Below the pieces are notes generated by a model. The model was not told the DNA's origin. It worked only from the letters and a program-made list of their open reading frames with translations, and searched no databases. Both the position numbers and the translations under genes were made by a program. Positions 35,832 through 46,906 of a stretch of DNA of 64,000 bases are shown in pieces (the first letter of the stretch is position 1; each line of letters begins with the position of its first letter). Source of the DNA: Streptomyces griseorubiginosus (GTDB taxonomy: Bacteria; Actinomycetota; Actinomycetes; Streptomycetales; Streptomycetaceae); contig NZ_KQ948734.1 of assembly GCF_001514195.1 (NCBI RefSeq), positions 898,462 through 962,461 on the forward strand, given 5' to 3'.

Positions 35832-36491
35832 TCACCCGGCGTTCGGGCCGGTGAACTTCGCGCTGGTGAGCGGAGCTTGCGCATGCCAGCCCAGGGACTC
35901 GTACAGCCCGCGGCCCGCGGGTGTCCCCGCCAGTACGCCGGTCTGCGCACCCGTCGCGGTCGCCGCGGCCTGGAGCGTGCGCATGACGACGCTGCCCAGC
36001 CCCCGTCGCCGGTGGGCCGTCACGGTCTCGATCTGGTCGAAGACGGCACTCGCGCCGGTCGGGGCCACCTGGCCGCGGGCGGCGAGGGAGCCGTCGGGCG
36101 CGGCGACGAGCACGCGTGTGACGCCGCCGACGGACCACACGCGCGTGCGGTAACCGTCCGGCACGTCGCCGGCTTCCGCTCGCGTGCCCGCCAGCGGGAC
36201 CGTCATCAGATATCCGGGCTCGGGATCCACCCACCAGCCCTCGCCCAGCCACTTCCCCACGATCTCCGGGTCCTGGAACACCTTCAGCCACACCCCGGCG
36301 CCCGTCACCGCGTCCGCGACCTTGCGCACGGCGCCCTCGTCCACCTCGTCGCCCAGCGTGTCGAAGACATGCCGCGAGACCTGGGCGATCTGCCCCACGT
36401 CCACAGTGAAGCCCCACGCCTCACGCTGCGGCGGGGCGGCCCCGCGGGACACGACCCAGCCCTCCACCCATGCCTGCACGATTCCGTCCAT
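35832..36491 (-). CDS. GNAT family N-acetyltransferase
   Basis: A 219-residue protein. QIETVTAHRRRGLGSVVMRTLQAAATATG is the acetyl-CoA loop with RRRGLG, followed by LYESLGWHAQAPL; these place it in the GNAT family. The N-terminal 90 residues are helical and unassigned. AGGGGG lies upstream of ATG 36491. Divergent from lon; no functional link is visible. Confidence 0.8.
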   Translation of the reverse strand: MDGIVQAWVEGWVVSRGAAPPQREAWGFTVDVGQIAQVSRHVFDTLGDEVDEGAVRKVADAVTGAGVWLKVFQDPEIVGKWLGEGWWVDPEPGYLMTVPLAGTRAEAGDVPDGYRTRVWSVGGVTRVLVAAPDGSLAARGQVAPTGASAVFDQIETVTAHRRRGLGSVVMRTLQAAATATGAQTGVLAGTPAGRGLYESLGWHAQAPLTSAKFTGPNAG

Positions 36492-36631
36492 CGAACCCCC
36501 TGTAATGGTCTATCGAGCATCATGACTATTACGCATGGTCACGATAGGGGTCGGGGGGGTCGGCCCCGACAGCGGTGATCGCCCACAGCGAACAGGGAAG
36601 CGCATGGGGAACATTCGAAGGCTCACGTGCA

Positions 36632-36650
36632 TTGAGTCGGCATAGCTCAA
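36632..36650 (+). promoter_or_regulatory. HAIR-like HspR operator upstream of lon
   Basis: TTGAGT-N7-GCTCAA, close to the HAIR consensus CTTGAGT-N7-ACTCAAG, 23 nt before the lon ATG. Streptomyces lon is a known HspR target, so the site fits heat-shock repression. Confidence 0.7.
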
Positions 36651-36672
36651 CTTGACTGCCGAAGGGGAGATC

Positions 36673-39087
<2,415 letters not shown>

Positions 39088-39107
39088 CGGGCGCTGCCGG
39101 ATGAGGT

Positions 39108-39144
39108 GAAGGCCCGGGTTCTCGTGAGGGAGGCCCGGGCCTTC
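39108..39144. terminator. Hairpin terminator between lon and the lysozyme gene
   Basis: Arms GAAGGCCCGGG and CCCGGGCCTTC form an 11-pair stem with a 15-nt loop, between convergent genes. Confidence 0.7.
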
Positions 39145-39166
39145 GCCGTGTCGGTGAGGAAGCGCG

Positions 39167-40036
39167 TCAGCCCTTGGCGAGCGCCTGGACGCGGTCCAGG
39201 GCCCCGTTGAACTTGTCGTGGTCGCCGACCGTCGGCCCGGAGGAGGTGTACTGCCACATCGTGTAGGTGCTCCACCCCGCCGGCAGCGTTCCGGCGGTCG
39301 AGGCGTACCGGGCGATCCACAGCGGGTTGGCGGAGAAGCCGGCGTAGTTGCCGGTGCACTGGGACCACCAGGTGGTGGAGGTGTAGATGACGGCGTTGCG
39401 GCCGGTGCGGGCCTTGTACTGGTTCAGGAAGTCACGGATCCAGCTGACCATCCCGCTCGTGCTCTTGCCGTAGCAGGTGTCGCCGTACGGGTTCCACTCG
39501 ATGTCGAGGGTGCCGGGCAGGGTCCTGCCGTCGGCGGACCAGCCGCCGCCGTGGTCGACGAAATAGTTCGCCTGCGTTGCGCCGGACGTGGTGTCCGGGG
39601 TCGCGAAGTGGTACGCGCCGCGGATCATCCCGACGCCGTAGGCGCCGGTGTACTGCTGGGAGAAGTAGGGGTTCGTGTAGTACGTCCCCTCGCTGGCCTT
39701 GTTGTACGACCAGCGGACTCCGCTGTTCCACAGGGTCGTCCAGGAGACGTTGCCCTGGTAGCTGGCCACGTCGACGCCCTCGGTCTGGGCGGCGCGGGTG
39801 CCGGTGGGCAGGCCGTCCTGGCCGTCGTGGGCGGCGACGCCCATGCCCATGCGGGCGGTGCCGCGGGCGGGGGTGGTGGGGGTGTTGGTCGTGGTGCCGG
39901 CGGTGGCGCTGGCTGTGGCGTCGGGCGACTCCGCGGCCGACGCCGGGGTTATGGGCACCAGCGCGCATACGGCTATGAGGGCGCCGGCGAGGAACGCGCG
40001 CCGTGGGCGGGGGGATCCGGGTCTGTGCACGGGCAT
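39167..40036 (-). CDS. Secreted GH25 lysozyme (muramidase)
   Basis: A 289-residue protein. Signal peptide MPVHRPGSPRPRRAFLAGAL through ASAA (about 1-35), a Thr-rich linker, then the GH25 barrel: EGVDVASYQG (Asp89), TLDIEWNPYG (Asp178/Glu180 pair), KASEGTYYTNPYF and YTSTTWW. It would hydrolyse beta-1,4 bonds in peptidoglycan outside the cell. GGAGG precedes ATG 40036. The upstream 230 nt are shared with the divergent MarR gene. Confidence 0.9.
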   Translation of the reverse strand: MPVHRPGSPRPRRAFLAGALIAVCALVPITPASAAESPDATASATAGTTTNTPTTPARGTARMGMGVAAHDGQDGLPTGTRAAQTEGVDVASYQGNVSWTTLWNSGVRWSYNKASEGTYYTNPYFSQQYTGAYGVGMIRGAYHFATPDTTSGATQANYFVDHGGGWSADGRTLPGTLDIEWNPYGDTCYGKSTSGMVSWIRDFLNQYKARTGRNAVIYTSTTWWSQCTGNYAGFSANPLWIARYASTAGTLPAGWSTYTMWQYTSSGPTVGDHDKFNGALDRVQALAKG

Positions 40037-40268
40037 GGCGGGCCTCCGAAGGGCTCGGTGATGCTCGGTGGGGGAACACCCGGCCGGGGTGTGTGGCGTG
40101 GGCATGCCAGACATCGCCCGGTCAAGAAGCTACGCACGGCTGTGAGCGGCTGGGAAGAGGGACCGGTTGCTGCCGTTGGTCTAGCCCTGCGAAATACTTA
40201 CGGAGCTGCGGCTACGGCGCAATTTGGCGCAAACTTTCAGAACCGGGAAATCCGAGGCAGGGGCTGAC

Positions 40269-40763
40269 GTGCACGAAGACGGAAAGGGTGGCGCGGGCCG
40301 GGGTGCGGCAGACGCCCCGGCGAGCGGTGTGGACCAGCCCGGATTCCTGGCGCTGGAACGCGAGTTGACCGTCCTGCTGCGGCGCGCCCGGGCCAACCAG
40401 GGGGAGATGGCCCGCGAGGTCCACCCGGACCTGGAGTCGGCGGCGTACGGCCTGCTGATCCGTCTGGATGAATGCGGCCGTCAGCGCGCCACGGAACTGG
40501 CCGGGTACATCGGCGTCGGCAAGGCCACGATGTCCCGCCAGCTGCGCGCCCTGGAGGAACTGGGCCTGGTCGCCCGCGAACCGGACCCCGCGGACGGCCG
40601 CGCCTGGCTCGTCGACCTCACGGAGGAGGGCCGCACCCGGGTCCACCGCGTCCGCGACGCCCGCCGCGCCCGCTACGCGGGCCGCCTCGCCCACTGGAAC
40701 CCGGCAGAGGTCACGGAACTGGCCCGCCTCCTGCACCAGCTGAACCGGGGCATGGAGAAGTAG
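40269..40763 (+). CDS. MarR-family transcriptional regulator
   Basis: A 164-residue regulator. Winged helix: QRATELAGYIGVGKATMSRQLRALEELGLVAREPDPADGRAWLVDLTEEGR; helical ends for dimerisation. Start GTG 40269 chosen; an earlier in-frame start at 40224 is possible. It is divergent from the lysozyme gene and may regulate it or itself; inference only. Confidence 0.85.
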   Translation: MHEDGKGGAGRGAADAPASGVDQPGFLALERELTVLLRRARANQGEMAREVHPDLESAAYGLLIRLDECGRQRATELAGYIGVGKATMSRQLRALEELGLVAREPDPADGRAWLVDLTEEGRTRVHRVRDARRARYAGRLAHWNPAEVTELARLLHQLNRGMEK

Positions 40764-41362
40764 CGAGCGTCCGCCACTTGGCCGAGCCGAGGGGCTGCAC
40801 TGGTCCGCAGCCACGGGGGGCGTCGGGCGGTCGGGTGATCTGCTGCGGCTGCTGGGACGCAGGGCGTCGGTGGATCAAGTTGCCCTTGGCGCGGAACGGC
40901 GAGCGACTCGCCGAGCGGCTTGCCGCAAGCGGTGTGCCGCGTTGCCCGTGGCGCCGGCTGAGACGGTCTGCGTCCCGCGGCAGCGCCGGGTCGGGCCGTC
41001 CGCGTCGGCCGGGCGGGTGGTCCGGCGTCGGGTAGAGCGAGCTGTTCGCGGCACCGGGCCGGGCGCCCCCGGAACCCGGTCGAGCGCCCCAAGGCACCTG
41101 GTTGCTGCACCTGATCGGGCGCCTCGGACACCTGATCGGCCAATCGGCCGTCCCTTCTCACCCGTTCGGACCTCCGCGGCACCGACCCGCCTGCGTCACC
41201 CGATCAAGCGCCCGCCCCCTCTTCACCCGGCTGAGCCGCCCCCACCCGTCGAGCACTCCGTCCCACCTGGTCGAACCGCCCGCCGTCCCGTCGAGCCCCC
41301 GCCCCCACCCCCTCGCGCGGCCCGACGCACCCCATCGACCCCCGACCAGCCCCGCGCCCCCC
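40764..41362. other. Gene-poor, degenerate repeat region
   Basis: About 600 nt. From about 41050 the sequence is built of loose, repeated CACCTGATCGGGCGCC / CACCCGTCGAGC-type pieces and C-rich tracts. The long open frames in it have poor codon patterns and Pro/Arg-rich products; I see no gene. Confidence 0.5.
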
Positions 41363-42151
41363 TCACAGCTCCGCATAGACCACCGTCGCGTCATCGTGGG
41401 TCTTGGCCCGGCCCAAGCGCACGCGTGCCTCCGCGTCCTCGCGTTCCAGTTCTCGTACGCGGTCCACCAGGGCCTGCGCGCTCCGCTGTCGTACGAAGGT
41501 GAGGCAGTCGGTCCAGGTGCCTTCCTCGAAGCGCTCCACCCAGCGGGCCGCGCCGTCCGTGAGCGCGGCCAGGGTGCGGACCTCGGCGCGGGGGAGGGAG
41601 CCCGTCACCGAGCGCTCGGCCACCGAGGGATCCGCGGCCGCCGTGTAGAAGCCGCCCTCCTTGTTGCGGAGGTGGGTGTCGACCAGCGCGTCCGTGGCCA
41701 GCGCGGCACGCGGGATGCGCGCCAGCCGGTCGTCCAGCACCGGCGTCACCACCCCGGCCGGGGACTCCACCAGCAGCATCGAGTCGGACAGGACCAGGTA
41801 CTCCACGGCCGACGGCGACCACCGCGCCATCGCCACCGTCGCCTGGGGCGTGCGTGGGTGAGAAAGGTCACAACCTTCACCGTGTGACCGAGCTGTGCGC
41901 ACGATGGCCCCCGACAGCACCTCCACCAGCGGAACATCCATGAGCGAAACGGCCAGTTCGGTCAGCGCCCCGCCCAGTCGGGCCGTGAACCAGTGAACCG
42001 AATGCAGACACCCGGTCCCGCTCCGCGGCGGCGTCACCCCGTCGAGCACGACCAGCACTCCGCCCCGCCCGGACGCGGGCAGGGCGACACTCGCGAAGTC
42101 CTCGTTGGGCCGCTGGACATCCCCGGGCTCCGTGACAAGTTCCGTACGCAT
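41363..42151 (-). CDS. PP2C-like protein phosphatase
   Basis: A 262-residue protein with a PP2C-like layout: NEDFASVALP (first metal Asp region), VLVVLDGVTPP (DG motif, in place of DGMGG), MARWSPSAVEYLVLSDS, ALTDGAAR and KTHDDATVVY (last metal Asp). The middle motifs are divergent, so it may be an atypical phosphatase. Start ATG 42151. It is divergent from the conservon, a signalling cluster. Function unproven. Confidence 0.7.
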   Translation of the reverse strand: MRTELVTEPGDVQRPNEDFASVALPASGRGGVLVVLDGVTPPRSGTGCLHSVHWFTARLGGALTELAVSLMDVPLVEVLSGAIVRTARSHGEGCDLSHPRTPQATVAMARWSPSAVEYLVLSDSMLLVESPAGVVTPVLDDRLARIPRAALATDALVDTHLRNKEGGFYTAAADPSVAERSVTGSLPRAEVRTLAALTDGAARWVERFEEGTWTDCLTFVRQRSAQALVDRVRELEREDAEARVRLGRAKTHDDATVVYAEL

Positions 42152-42490
42152 TCGGCCAGTCTGCACGACCCCTTCACAAGCTTCGCCAAAGCCCGGCAAC
42201 GGTCGCGGAATTGACGCACACGCGCAGGTCAGACGCCTGGTTTAGGAGGGATTGGCGCACTCCGGCCCGACGTGGTGGCGAATCCTGCCATCGGTTCTCC
42301 CCGGCGTCCAACCGGCCCACCGGACCCGACACGCGCGCGTGTCCCAGGAACTTGCCCGCCAACTCCCCGACGGGGTTCACTCCTTCGGGTGGCGGCTCAG
42401 GCGATGCTCGCCCACCGCCCACCGGCGCTGGGAGGGTCGGGAATCGCACCCCGGTGTGCACACCAGTTGACGGAGCGTCACTCCGGGCCC
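42152..42490. promoter_or_regulatory. Divergent region between PP2C gene and conservon
   Basis: About 340 nt holding the promoters of the PP2C gene and of cvnA. The cvnA frame is open back to 42272 but the sequence before 42491 shows no typical coding signature. An upstream TTTAGGAGGG at 42241 may belong to a start of a short leader frame. Confidence 0.35.
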
Positions 42491-45373
42491 ATGGGTTTCA
42501 CGAGTTCAGGAATGCGAGCAGCGGTGCAGAAGACGCGGCCTCGTCGCACAGGCAAGCAGACGGCCTCCGGCACGGAAGCGGAGCGCACACCCGTCGCGCC
42601 CGGCGCCCCCGAGACCCCCGTCGGCAAGGGCCGCCCCACTCATGTCCGCACCCGGCTGATTCTCGCCGTCGCCGTCGTGGCCGCCGCGATCGCCGGGGCC
42701 GGCGTCCCCTCCCTCGTCACCGCGTCCGGGGACCTCCACGACTCCCAGGACCTGGTGACGCTCGCCGAGCAGACCCAGGACGCGCTCGACCTCGCCCACG
42801 CGCTCGCCGACGAACGCGACGAGGTCACCCCCTACATCGCCGCCGGCCGCCCCAAGTCCAAGGCCCCCGGCGAGCAGTCGAGCGCCCGCGTCGACCGCCA
42901 GATCGAGGAACTGCGCGCCGACACCGACCTCTCCCCGGCCCTGCGCGGCGACCTCGACGACATCGCCGCCGTACGGCACTCCGCCCTCACCGGGAAGTCC
43001 ACCGCCCTGGAGGCGCACAGCGCCTACTCGGCCGTCGTCACCGAGCTGCACCGGCTCGCCGAGGAACTGGCCGCGAGGACACCGCCCCGCGCGGGCTCCG
43101 GCGCCTACGCCCTCGCCGAGCTCGACTCCGCCGTACAGCAGGCCGCCGCCACCCGCGGACTGCTGCTCGCGGCCCTCAGCGTGCCGACGACGACCGAGAG
43201 CGTCTACAACCCCCTCACCGGCCTGACCGACACCAAGAAGGTCACCTCGGCCGCCGACGCCAAGCAGCGCGACGCGCTCAGCGCCGCCGCCCAGCAGGCC
43301 CGGCTGCGCTCCGACGCGGCCCTCGCCGACTTCCAGGACTCCGCGCCCGCGGCCGCCAAGGCCAGCTTCGACTCCACGGTCACCGGCCCCGACGTCAACT
43401 CCGCCGACAAGTACCTCGCCGCCCTCACCGACCAGCCCACCCTCGCCGGCGGCGAGCTGGGCACCAGCACCGCCAAGCTCGACGACGCCCTCTCGGCCCG
43501 CGTCGACCTGATGCGGGGCGCCGAGTCGGCCCTCTTCGACCGCCGGGTCAAGGCGCTGGAGCAGCTGCGCGACGACGACGTCACCGCGCTGGAGCTGCGC
43601 GTCGCGATACTCGGCGCGCTGATGCTGCTCGCCGTCGGCATCGCCACCGCCATGGCCCGCACCCTCACCCGCCCGCTGTCCGTGCTGCGCCGGGGCTCCG
43701 CGCGGCTCGCCGGGGCGGAGGACCCGACCACCGAGGAAGCGGTCTCCTTCACCGGCCGCAACGACGAGTTCGCCCAGGTCGTCCGCTCCGTCAACGCCCT
43801 GCACGCGCACGCCGTCGCCCTCGCCGAGCGGATCACCACGCTGGAGGCCGACCGCAAGCACCTGGTCGGCCAGCGCCAGAAGATGGCCGACGCCCGCGAG
43901 CAGCTCAAGGGCGAACTCGCCGAGTCCGCCGCCCAGCTGACGCGTCTGCGGGGGACGATCGGCGCCACCTTCGTCAACCTCGCGCTGCGCACCCTCGGCC
44001 TCGTCGAACGCCAACTCGCCGTCATCGAGAACCTGGAGGAGCGCGAGCAGGACCCCGAGCGCCTCGCGACCCTCTTCAAGCTCGACCACTTCGCCACGGT
44101 CATGCGCCGCCACAGCGAGAACCTCCTCGTCCTGGCCGGCACGGAACACGTCCAGCAGAGCGCGGGTCCGGTCCCGCTGGTCGACGTCGTCCGGGCCGCG
44201 GTCAGCGAGATCGAGCGCTACGAGCGGGTCCGTATCGCCGCCCTGCCGCCGCACGCCCATGTGGCGGGCTTCGCCGCGGACGACCTCTCCCACCTGCTGG
44301 CCGAACTGATGGAGAACGCCACCGCGTTCTCCCCGCCCGACCTGCCCGTCGAGGTCTCCGGCTGGCTCCTGGAGAGCGGCGAGGTCATGCTCTCCGTCCA
44401 GGACGAGGGCATCGGCATGACCGCCGAGCGCATGACCACGCTCAACTCCCGCCTCGCCGCGTTCGATCCCGAGGCCGCCTACGAGTCGTACGACGAGGGC
44501 GACGAGGGCCTCGGCCTCGGCCTGTACGTCGTGGCCCGCCTCGCCCACCGGCACGGCGTCCGCGTGCAGCTGCGCGAGCAGAAGCAGGGGGGCGTGGCCG
44601 CGGTCGTCGTCCTCCCGGGGCCCCTGCTCTCCGCCGCGCCCGCGTCGGCCGTACCGGCCGCCGACGCCCCGGGGACCGGCACCACCCACACCTTCGCCCT
44701 GCCGGGCGCGGACGCGGAGGTCAACTCCAACGTCCTCAGCGGCCGTTCCCAGGGCGACCCACTGGTCACCCTGGCCGAGCAGGCGGTACGCGAGCAGGCG
44801 GGGGATTCCCCGGCCGAACATGCCGTGCGCGAGCAGAGGGCGGACGCTCCTGCCCACGAGGCCGTGCGCGAGCAGAGGGCGGAGGCTCCTGCCCACGAGG
44901 CCGTGCGCGAGCAGAGGGCGGACGCTCCTGCCCACGAGGCCGTGCGCGAGCAGCCCGCGGAGTCCCCGGCCGAGACGACGATGGAGCTGCTGGTACCGGT
45001 ACCGGCCCAGGACACCCCGGAAGCCGCACCCCAGGACCCGCAGGCACCCGCACCCGCCGCCGAGATCGAGCACACCCGCGCCGACGAGGAGCCGCGCGCC
45101 GACGAGGAGCCCCTCACCGACAAGGGCCTCCCCAAGCGCACGCCCAAGATCACCACGCCCACCGCCCCGGTCCCGCGCCGACGCAACACGTCGGTGGACG
45201 CCGAGGCACTCCGCCGCAGGCTGGGCGGCTTCCGTCGGGGGGCGGAGGCCGGTCACCGGGACGTGGAGGCAGAGATCAAGGAACGAACCGGCGAGACCAA
45301 GCTGCCGGCCGCAGAACACCGCACCGCATCCGAAGAAGCCACGGGGGGCACAGTCGAGGAGGCAAGCAGTTGA
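42491..45373 (+). CDS. cvnA: Conservon sensor kinase (CvnA-like) with NIT-type extracellular domain
   Basis: About 960 residues. First membrane helix about 54-77, then a large outer helical domain (about 80-365) of the nitrate-sensing type (PNAs: VPTTTESVYNPLTGLTDTKKV), second helix about 368-390, HAMP, a His region MRRHSENLLVLAG and HATPase boxes ELMENATAFSPPD, VQDEGIGM, GLGLGLYVVARLA. The C-terminal about 230 residues are disordered, with five 13-residue repeats of AVREQRADAPAHE. In conservons this kinase acts with a roadblock protein, a DUF742 protein and a GTPase. Start uncertain (42491 or 42512). Confidence 0.88.
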   Translation: MGFTSSGMRAAVQKTRPRRTGKQTASGTEAERTPVAPGAPETPVGKGRPTHVRTRLILAVAVVAAAIAGAGVPSLVTASGDLHDSQDLVTLAEQTQDALDLAHALADERDEVTPYIAAGRPKSKAPGEQSSARVDRQIEELRADTDLSPALRGDLDDIAAVRHSALTGKSTALEAHSAYSAVVTELHRLAEELAARTPPRAGSGAYALAELDSAVQQAAATRGLLLAALSVPTTTESVYNPLTGLTDTKKVTSAADAKQRDALSAAAQQARLRSDAALADFQDSAPAAAKASFDSTVTGPDVNSADKYLAALTDQPTLAGGELGTSTAKLDDALSARVDLMRGAESALFDRRVKALEQLRDDDVTALELRVAILGALMLLAVGIATAMARTLTRPLSVLRRGSARLAGAEDPTTEEAVSFTGRNDEFAQVVRSVNALHAHAVALAERITTLEADRKHLVGQRQKMADAREQLKGELAESAAQLTRLRGTIGATFVNLALRTLGLVERQLAVIENLEEREQDPERLATLFKLDHFATVMRRHSENLLVLAGTEHVQQSAGPVPLVDVVRAAVSEIERYERVRIAALPPHAHVAGFAADDLSHLLAELMENATAFSPPDLPVEVSGWLLESGEVMLSVQDEGIGMTAERMTTLNSRLAAFDPEAAYESYDEGDEGLGLGLYVVARLAHRHGVRVQLREQKQGGVAAVVVLPGPLLSAAPASAVPAADAPGTGTTHTFALPGADAEVNSNVLSGRSQGDPLVTLAEQAVREQAGDSPAEHAVREQRADAPAHEAVREQRAEAPAHEAVREQRADAPAHEAVREQPAESPAETTMELLVPVPAQDTPEAAPQDPQAPAPAAEIEHTRADEEPRADEEPLTDKGLPKRTPKITTPTAPVPRRRNTSVDAEALRRRLGGFRRGAEAGHRDVEAEIKERTGETKLPAAEHRTASEEATGGTVEEASS
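44783..44974 (+). repeat. 39-bp tandem repeat in cvnA C-terminal tail
   Basis: Three almost identical 39-bp units (44822-44860, 44861-44899, 44900-44938) and one degenerate unit on each side, in frame and coding for AVREQRADAPAHE. Units differ by a single base pair or two, so they are recent. Confidence 0.9.
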
Positions 45374-45873
45374 CCGCGCCCAGTACCTTCGGACTGAGTC
45401 GTGAGGCCCGCAATCTCCACTTCCTGCTGACGAACCTGGTGGAGGAGGTCCCCGGCGTCCAGTCCGTCGCCGTCGTCTCCTCCGACGGCCTGCTCCTGCT
45501 CTCCTCCGACGCCGATCGGAACGCGGAGGCACGCGAGGCCCGGGAGGGCAAACCCGCCGGCCCGCGCGGCTCGTCGGCCGACCTCGCGACCATCGTCTCC
45601 GGCATCGGCAGCCTCACCCTCGGTGCCGCCAAGCTCATGGACTTCGGTTCCACGAAGCACACCATGATCGCGATGGACGACGGCAGCCTGTTCGTGATGT
45701 CGATCAGCGACGGCTCGCTGCTCGGCGTGCACGGCTCCGCGGACTGCGACATGAGCGTGGTGGCCTACCACATGGCCCTGTTCGTCGGCCGCGCCGGACA
45801 CGTCCTGACCCCCGAACTCCGCAGCGAGCTACGGCAGTCGCTGGAGAACGAGGGGACGGGGAGCACCCGATGA
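45370..45873 (+). CDS. cvnB: Roadblock/LC7-domain protein (CvnB-like)
   Basis: A 167-residue protein with a roadblock fold: REARNLHFLLTNLVEEVPGVQSVAVVSSDGLLL, and TMIAMDDGSLFVMSISDGSLLGVHGSADCD. It is thought to control the GTPase of the conservon. The start TTG 45370 overlaps the kinase stop; GAGGAGG lies 7 nt upstream, which decides the start. Ends by overlap with cvnC. Confidence 0.92.
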   Translation: MTAPSTFGLSREARNLHFLLTNLVEEVPGVQSVAVVSSDGLLLLSSDADRNAEAREAREGKPAGPRGSSADLATIVSGIGSLTLGAAKLMDFGSTKHTMIAMDDGSLFVMSISDGSLLGVHGSADCDMSVVAYHMALFVGRAGHVLTPELRSELRQSLENEGTGSTR

Positions 45874-46274
45874 CGAACCTGCCCGAGCTCCCCGTCCGCG
45901 GCGGCGACCGCAAACCCGCGCGCGTACGGCCGTACTCCCTCACCGGCGGCCGCACCCGCTTCGGTCACGTCCTCCTGGTCGAGACCTTCGTGGCGGCTCT
46001 CGAAGCGCCCGAGGAGCGCAAGGAGCTGACCAACGGCTCGCTGAAGTCGGTCATGCCGGAACTGCGGGCCATCGTCGAACTGTGCCGCCGGATGCGCACG
46101 GTGGCCGAGATCTCCGCGCTGCTGAAGATGCCGCTCGGTGTGGTCCGGGTGCTGCTCAGCGACCTCGCGGACCAGGGAAAGATCCGTGTGTACGGCACCG
46201 GTACCGCTCACGGTACGGGCCGTCCCGACCGCGCTCTGCTGGAAAGGGTGCTGAGTGGACTCCGTCGCCTTTAG
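45870..46274 (+). CDS. cvnC: DUF742 winged-helix protein (CvnC-like)
   Basis: A 134-residue protein beginning with RPYSLTGGRTR, the DUF742 signature, and containing the winged-helix-like MRTVAEISALLKMPLGVVRVLLSDLADQGKIRVYG. Role within conservons unknown; a membrane-complex subunit was proposed. Overlaps cvnB (ATGA) and cvnD (20 nt). Confidence 0.93.
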   Translation: MTNLPELPVRGGDRKPARVRPYSLTGGRTRFGHVLLVETFVAALEAPEERKELTNGSLKSVMPELRAIVELCRRMRTVAEISALLKMPLGVVRVLLSDLADQGKIRVYGTGTAHGTGRPDRALLERVLSGLRRL

Positions 46275-46881
46275 GGACCTCGCTCTCGAGGACACCGACG
46301 ACAACCTGAAGTCCTGGCAGACGGACCGCACCCGGGCGCCCGTCGCCACGAAGATAGTCGTGGCCGGCGGCTTCGGCGTCGGCAAGACCACCCTGGTCGG
46401 CACCGTCTCGGAGATCGAGCCCCTCCAGACGGAGGCGCTGATGACCGAGGCCAGCGAGCAGGTCGACGACCTCACCGGCACCCCGGAGAAGGTCACCACC
46501 ACCGTGGCCATGGACTACGGCCGCATCACGCTCGACGACGACCTGGTCCTCTACCTCTTCGGCACCCCCGGCCAGGAGCGGTTCTGGTTCATGTGGGACG
46601 ACCTGGTGCGCGGCGCGATCGGCGCGGTCGTGCTGGCCGACACCCGCCGCCTCAAGGACTCCTTCCCCGCGCTCGACTACTTCGAGAGCTGCGGACTGCC
46701 CTACGTCGTCGCGGTCAACCACTTCGACGGCAGCGAGCTGTTCGACCCGCAGGACGTGCGGGAGGCGCTCACGGTCCCCGCGCACATACCTGTCATGATC
46801 ATGGACGCGCGGCGGCGGATCTCGGTGATCGAGACACTCCTGTCCCTCGTCGGCCACGCGCTGGACGAGACCCCCGAGTAG
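46255..46881 (+). CDS. cvnD: Conservon small GTPase (CvnD-like)
   Basis: A 208-residue Ras-like GTPase. G1: AGGFGVGKTTLVG (residues 37-49); G3: FGTPGQERFWFMWD; G4: VAVNHFDGS, a variant of NKxD. A GTG at 46255 lies after AAAGGG and inside the cvnC frame end. It completes the four-gene conservon; the next gene encodes a flavoprotein monooxygenase in the same direction 25 nt on. Confidence 0.93.
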   Translation: MDSVAFRDLALEDTDDNLKSWQTDRTRAPVATKIVVAGGFGVGKTTLVGTVSEIEPLQTEALMTEASEQVDDLTGTPEKVTTTVAMDYGRITLDDDLVLYLFGTPGQERFWFMWDDLVRGAIGAVVLADTRRLKDSFPALDYFESCGLPYVVAVNHFDGSELFDPQDVREALTVPAHIPVMIMDARRRISVIETLLSLVGHALDETPE

Positions 46882-46906
46882 TCCATCCTTAGGAGCCATC
46901 ACCCGC

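Noticed and set aside
42400..42470. tRNA-like stretch around GGGTGCGATTCCCGACCCTCCCA (minus strand)
   Set aside because: A T-loop-like piece is present, but the acceptor arm does not pair and the D and anticodon arms are missing.
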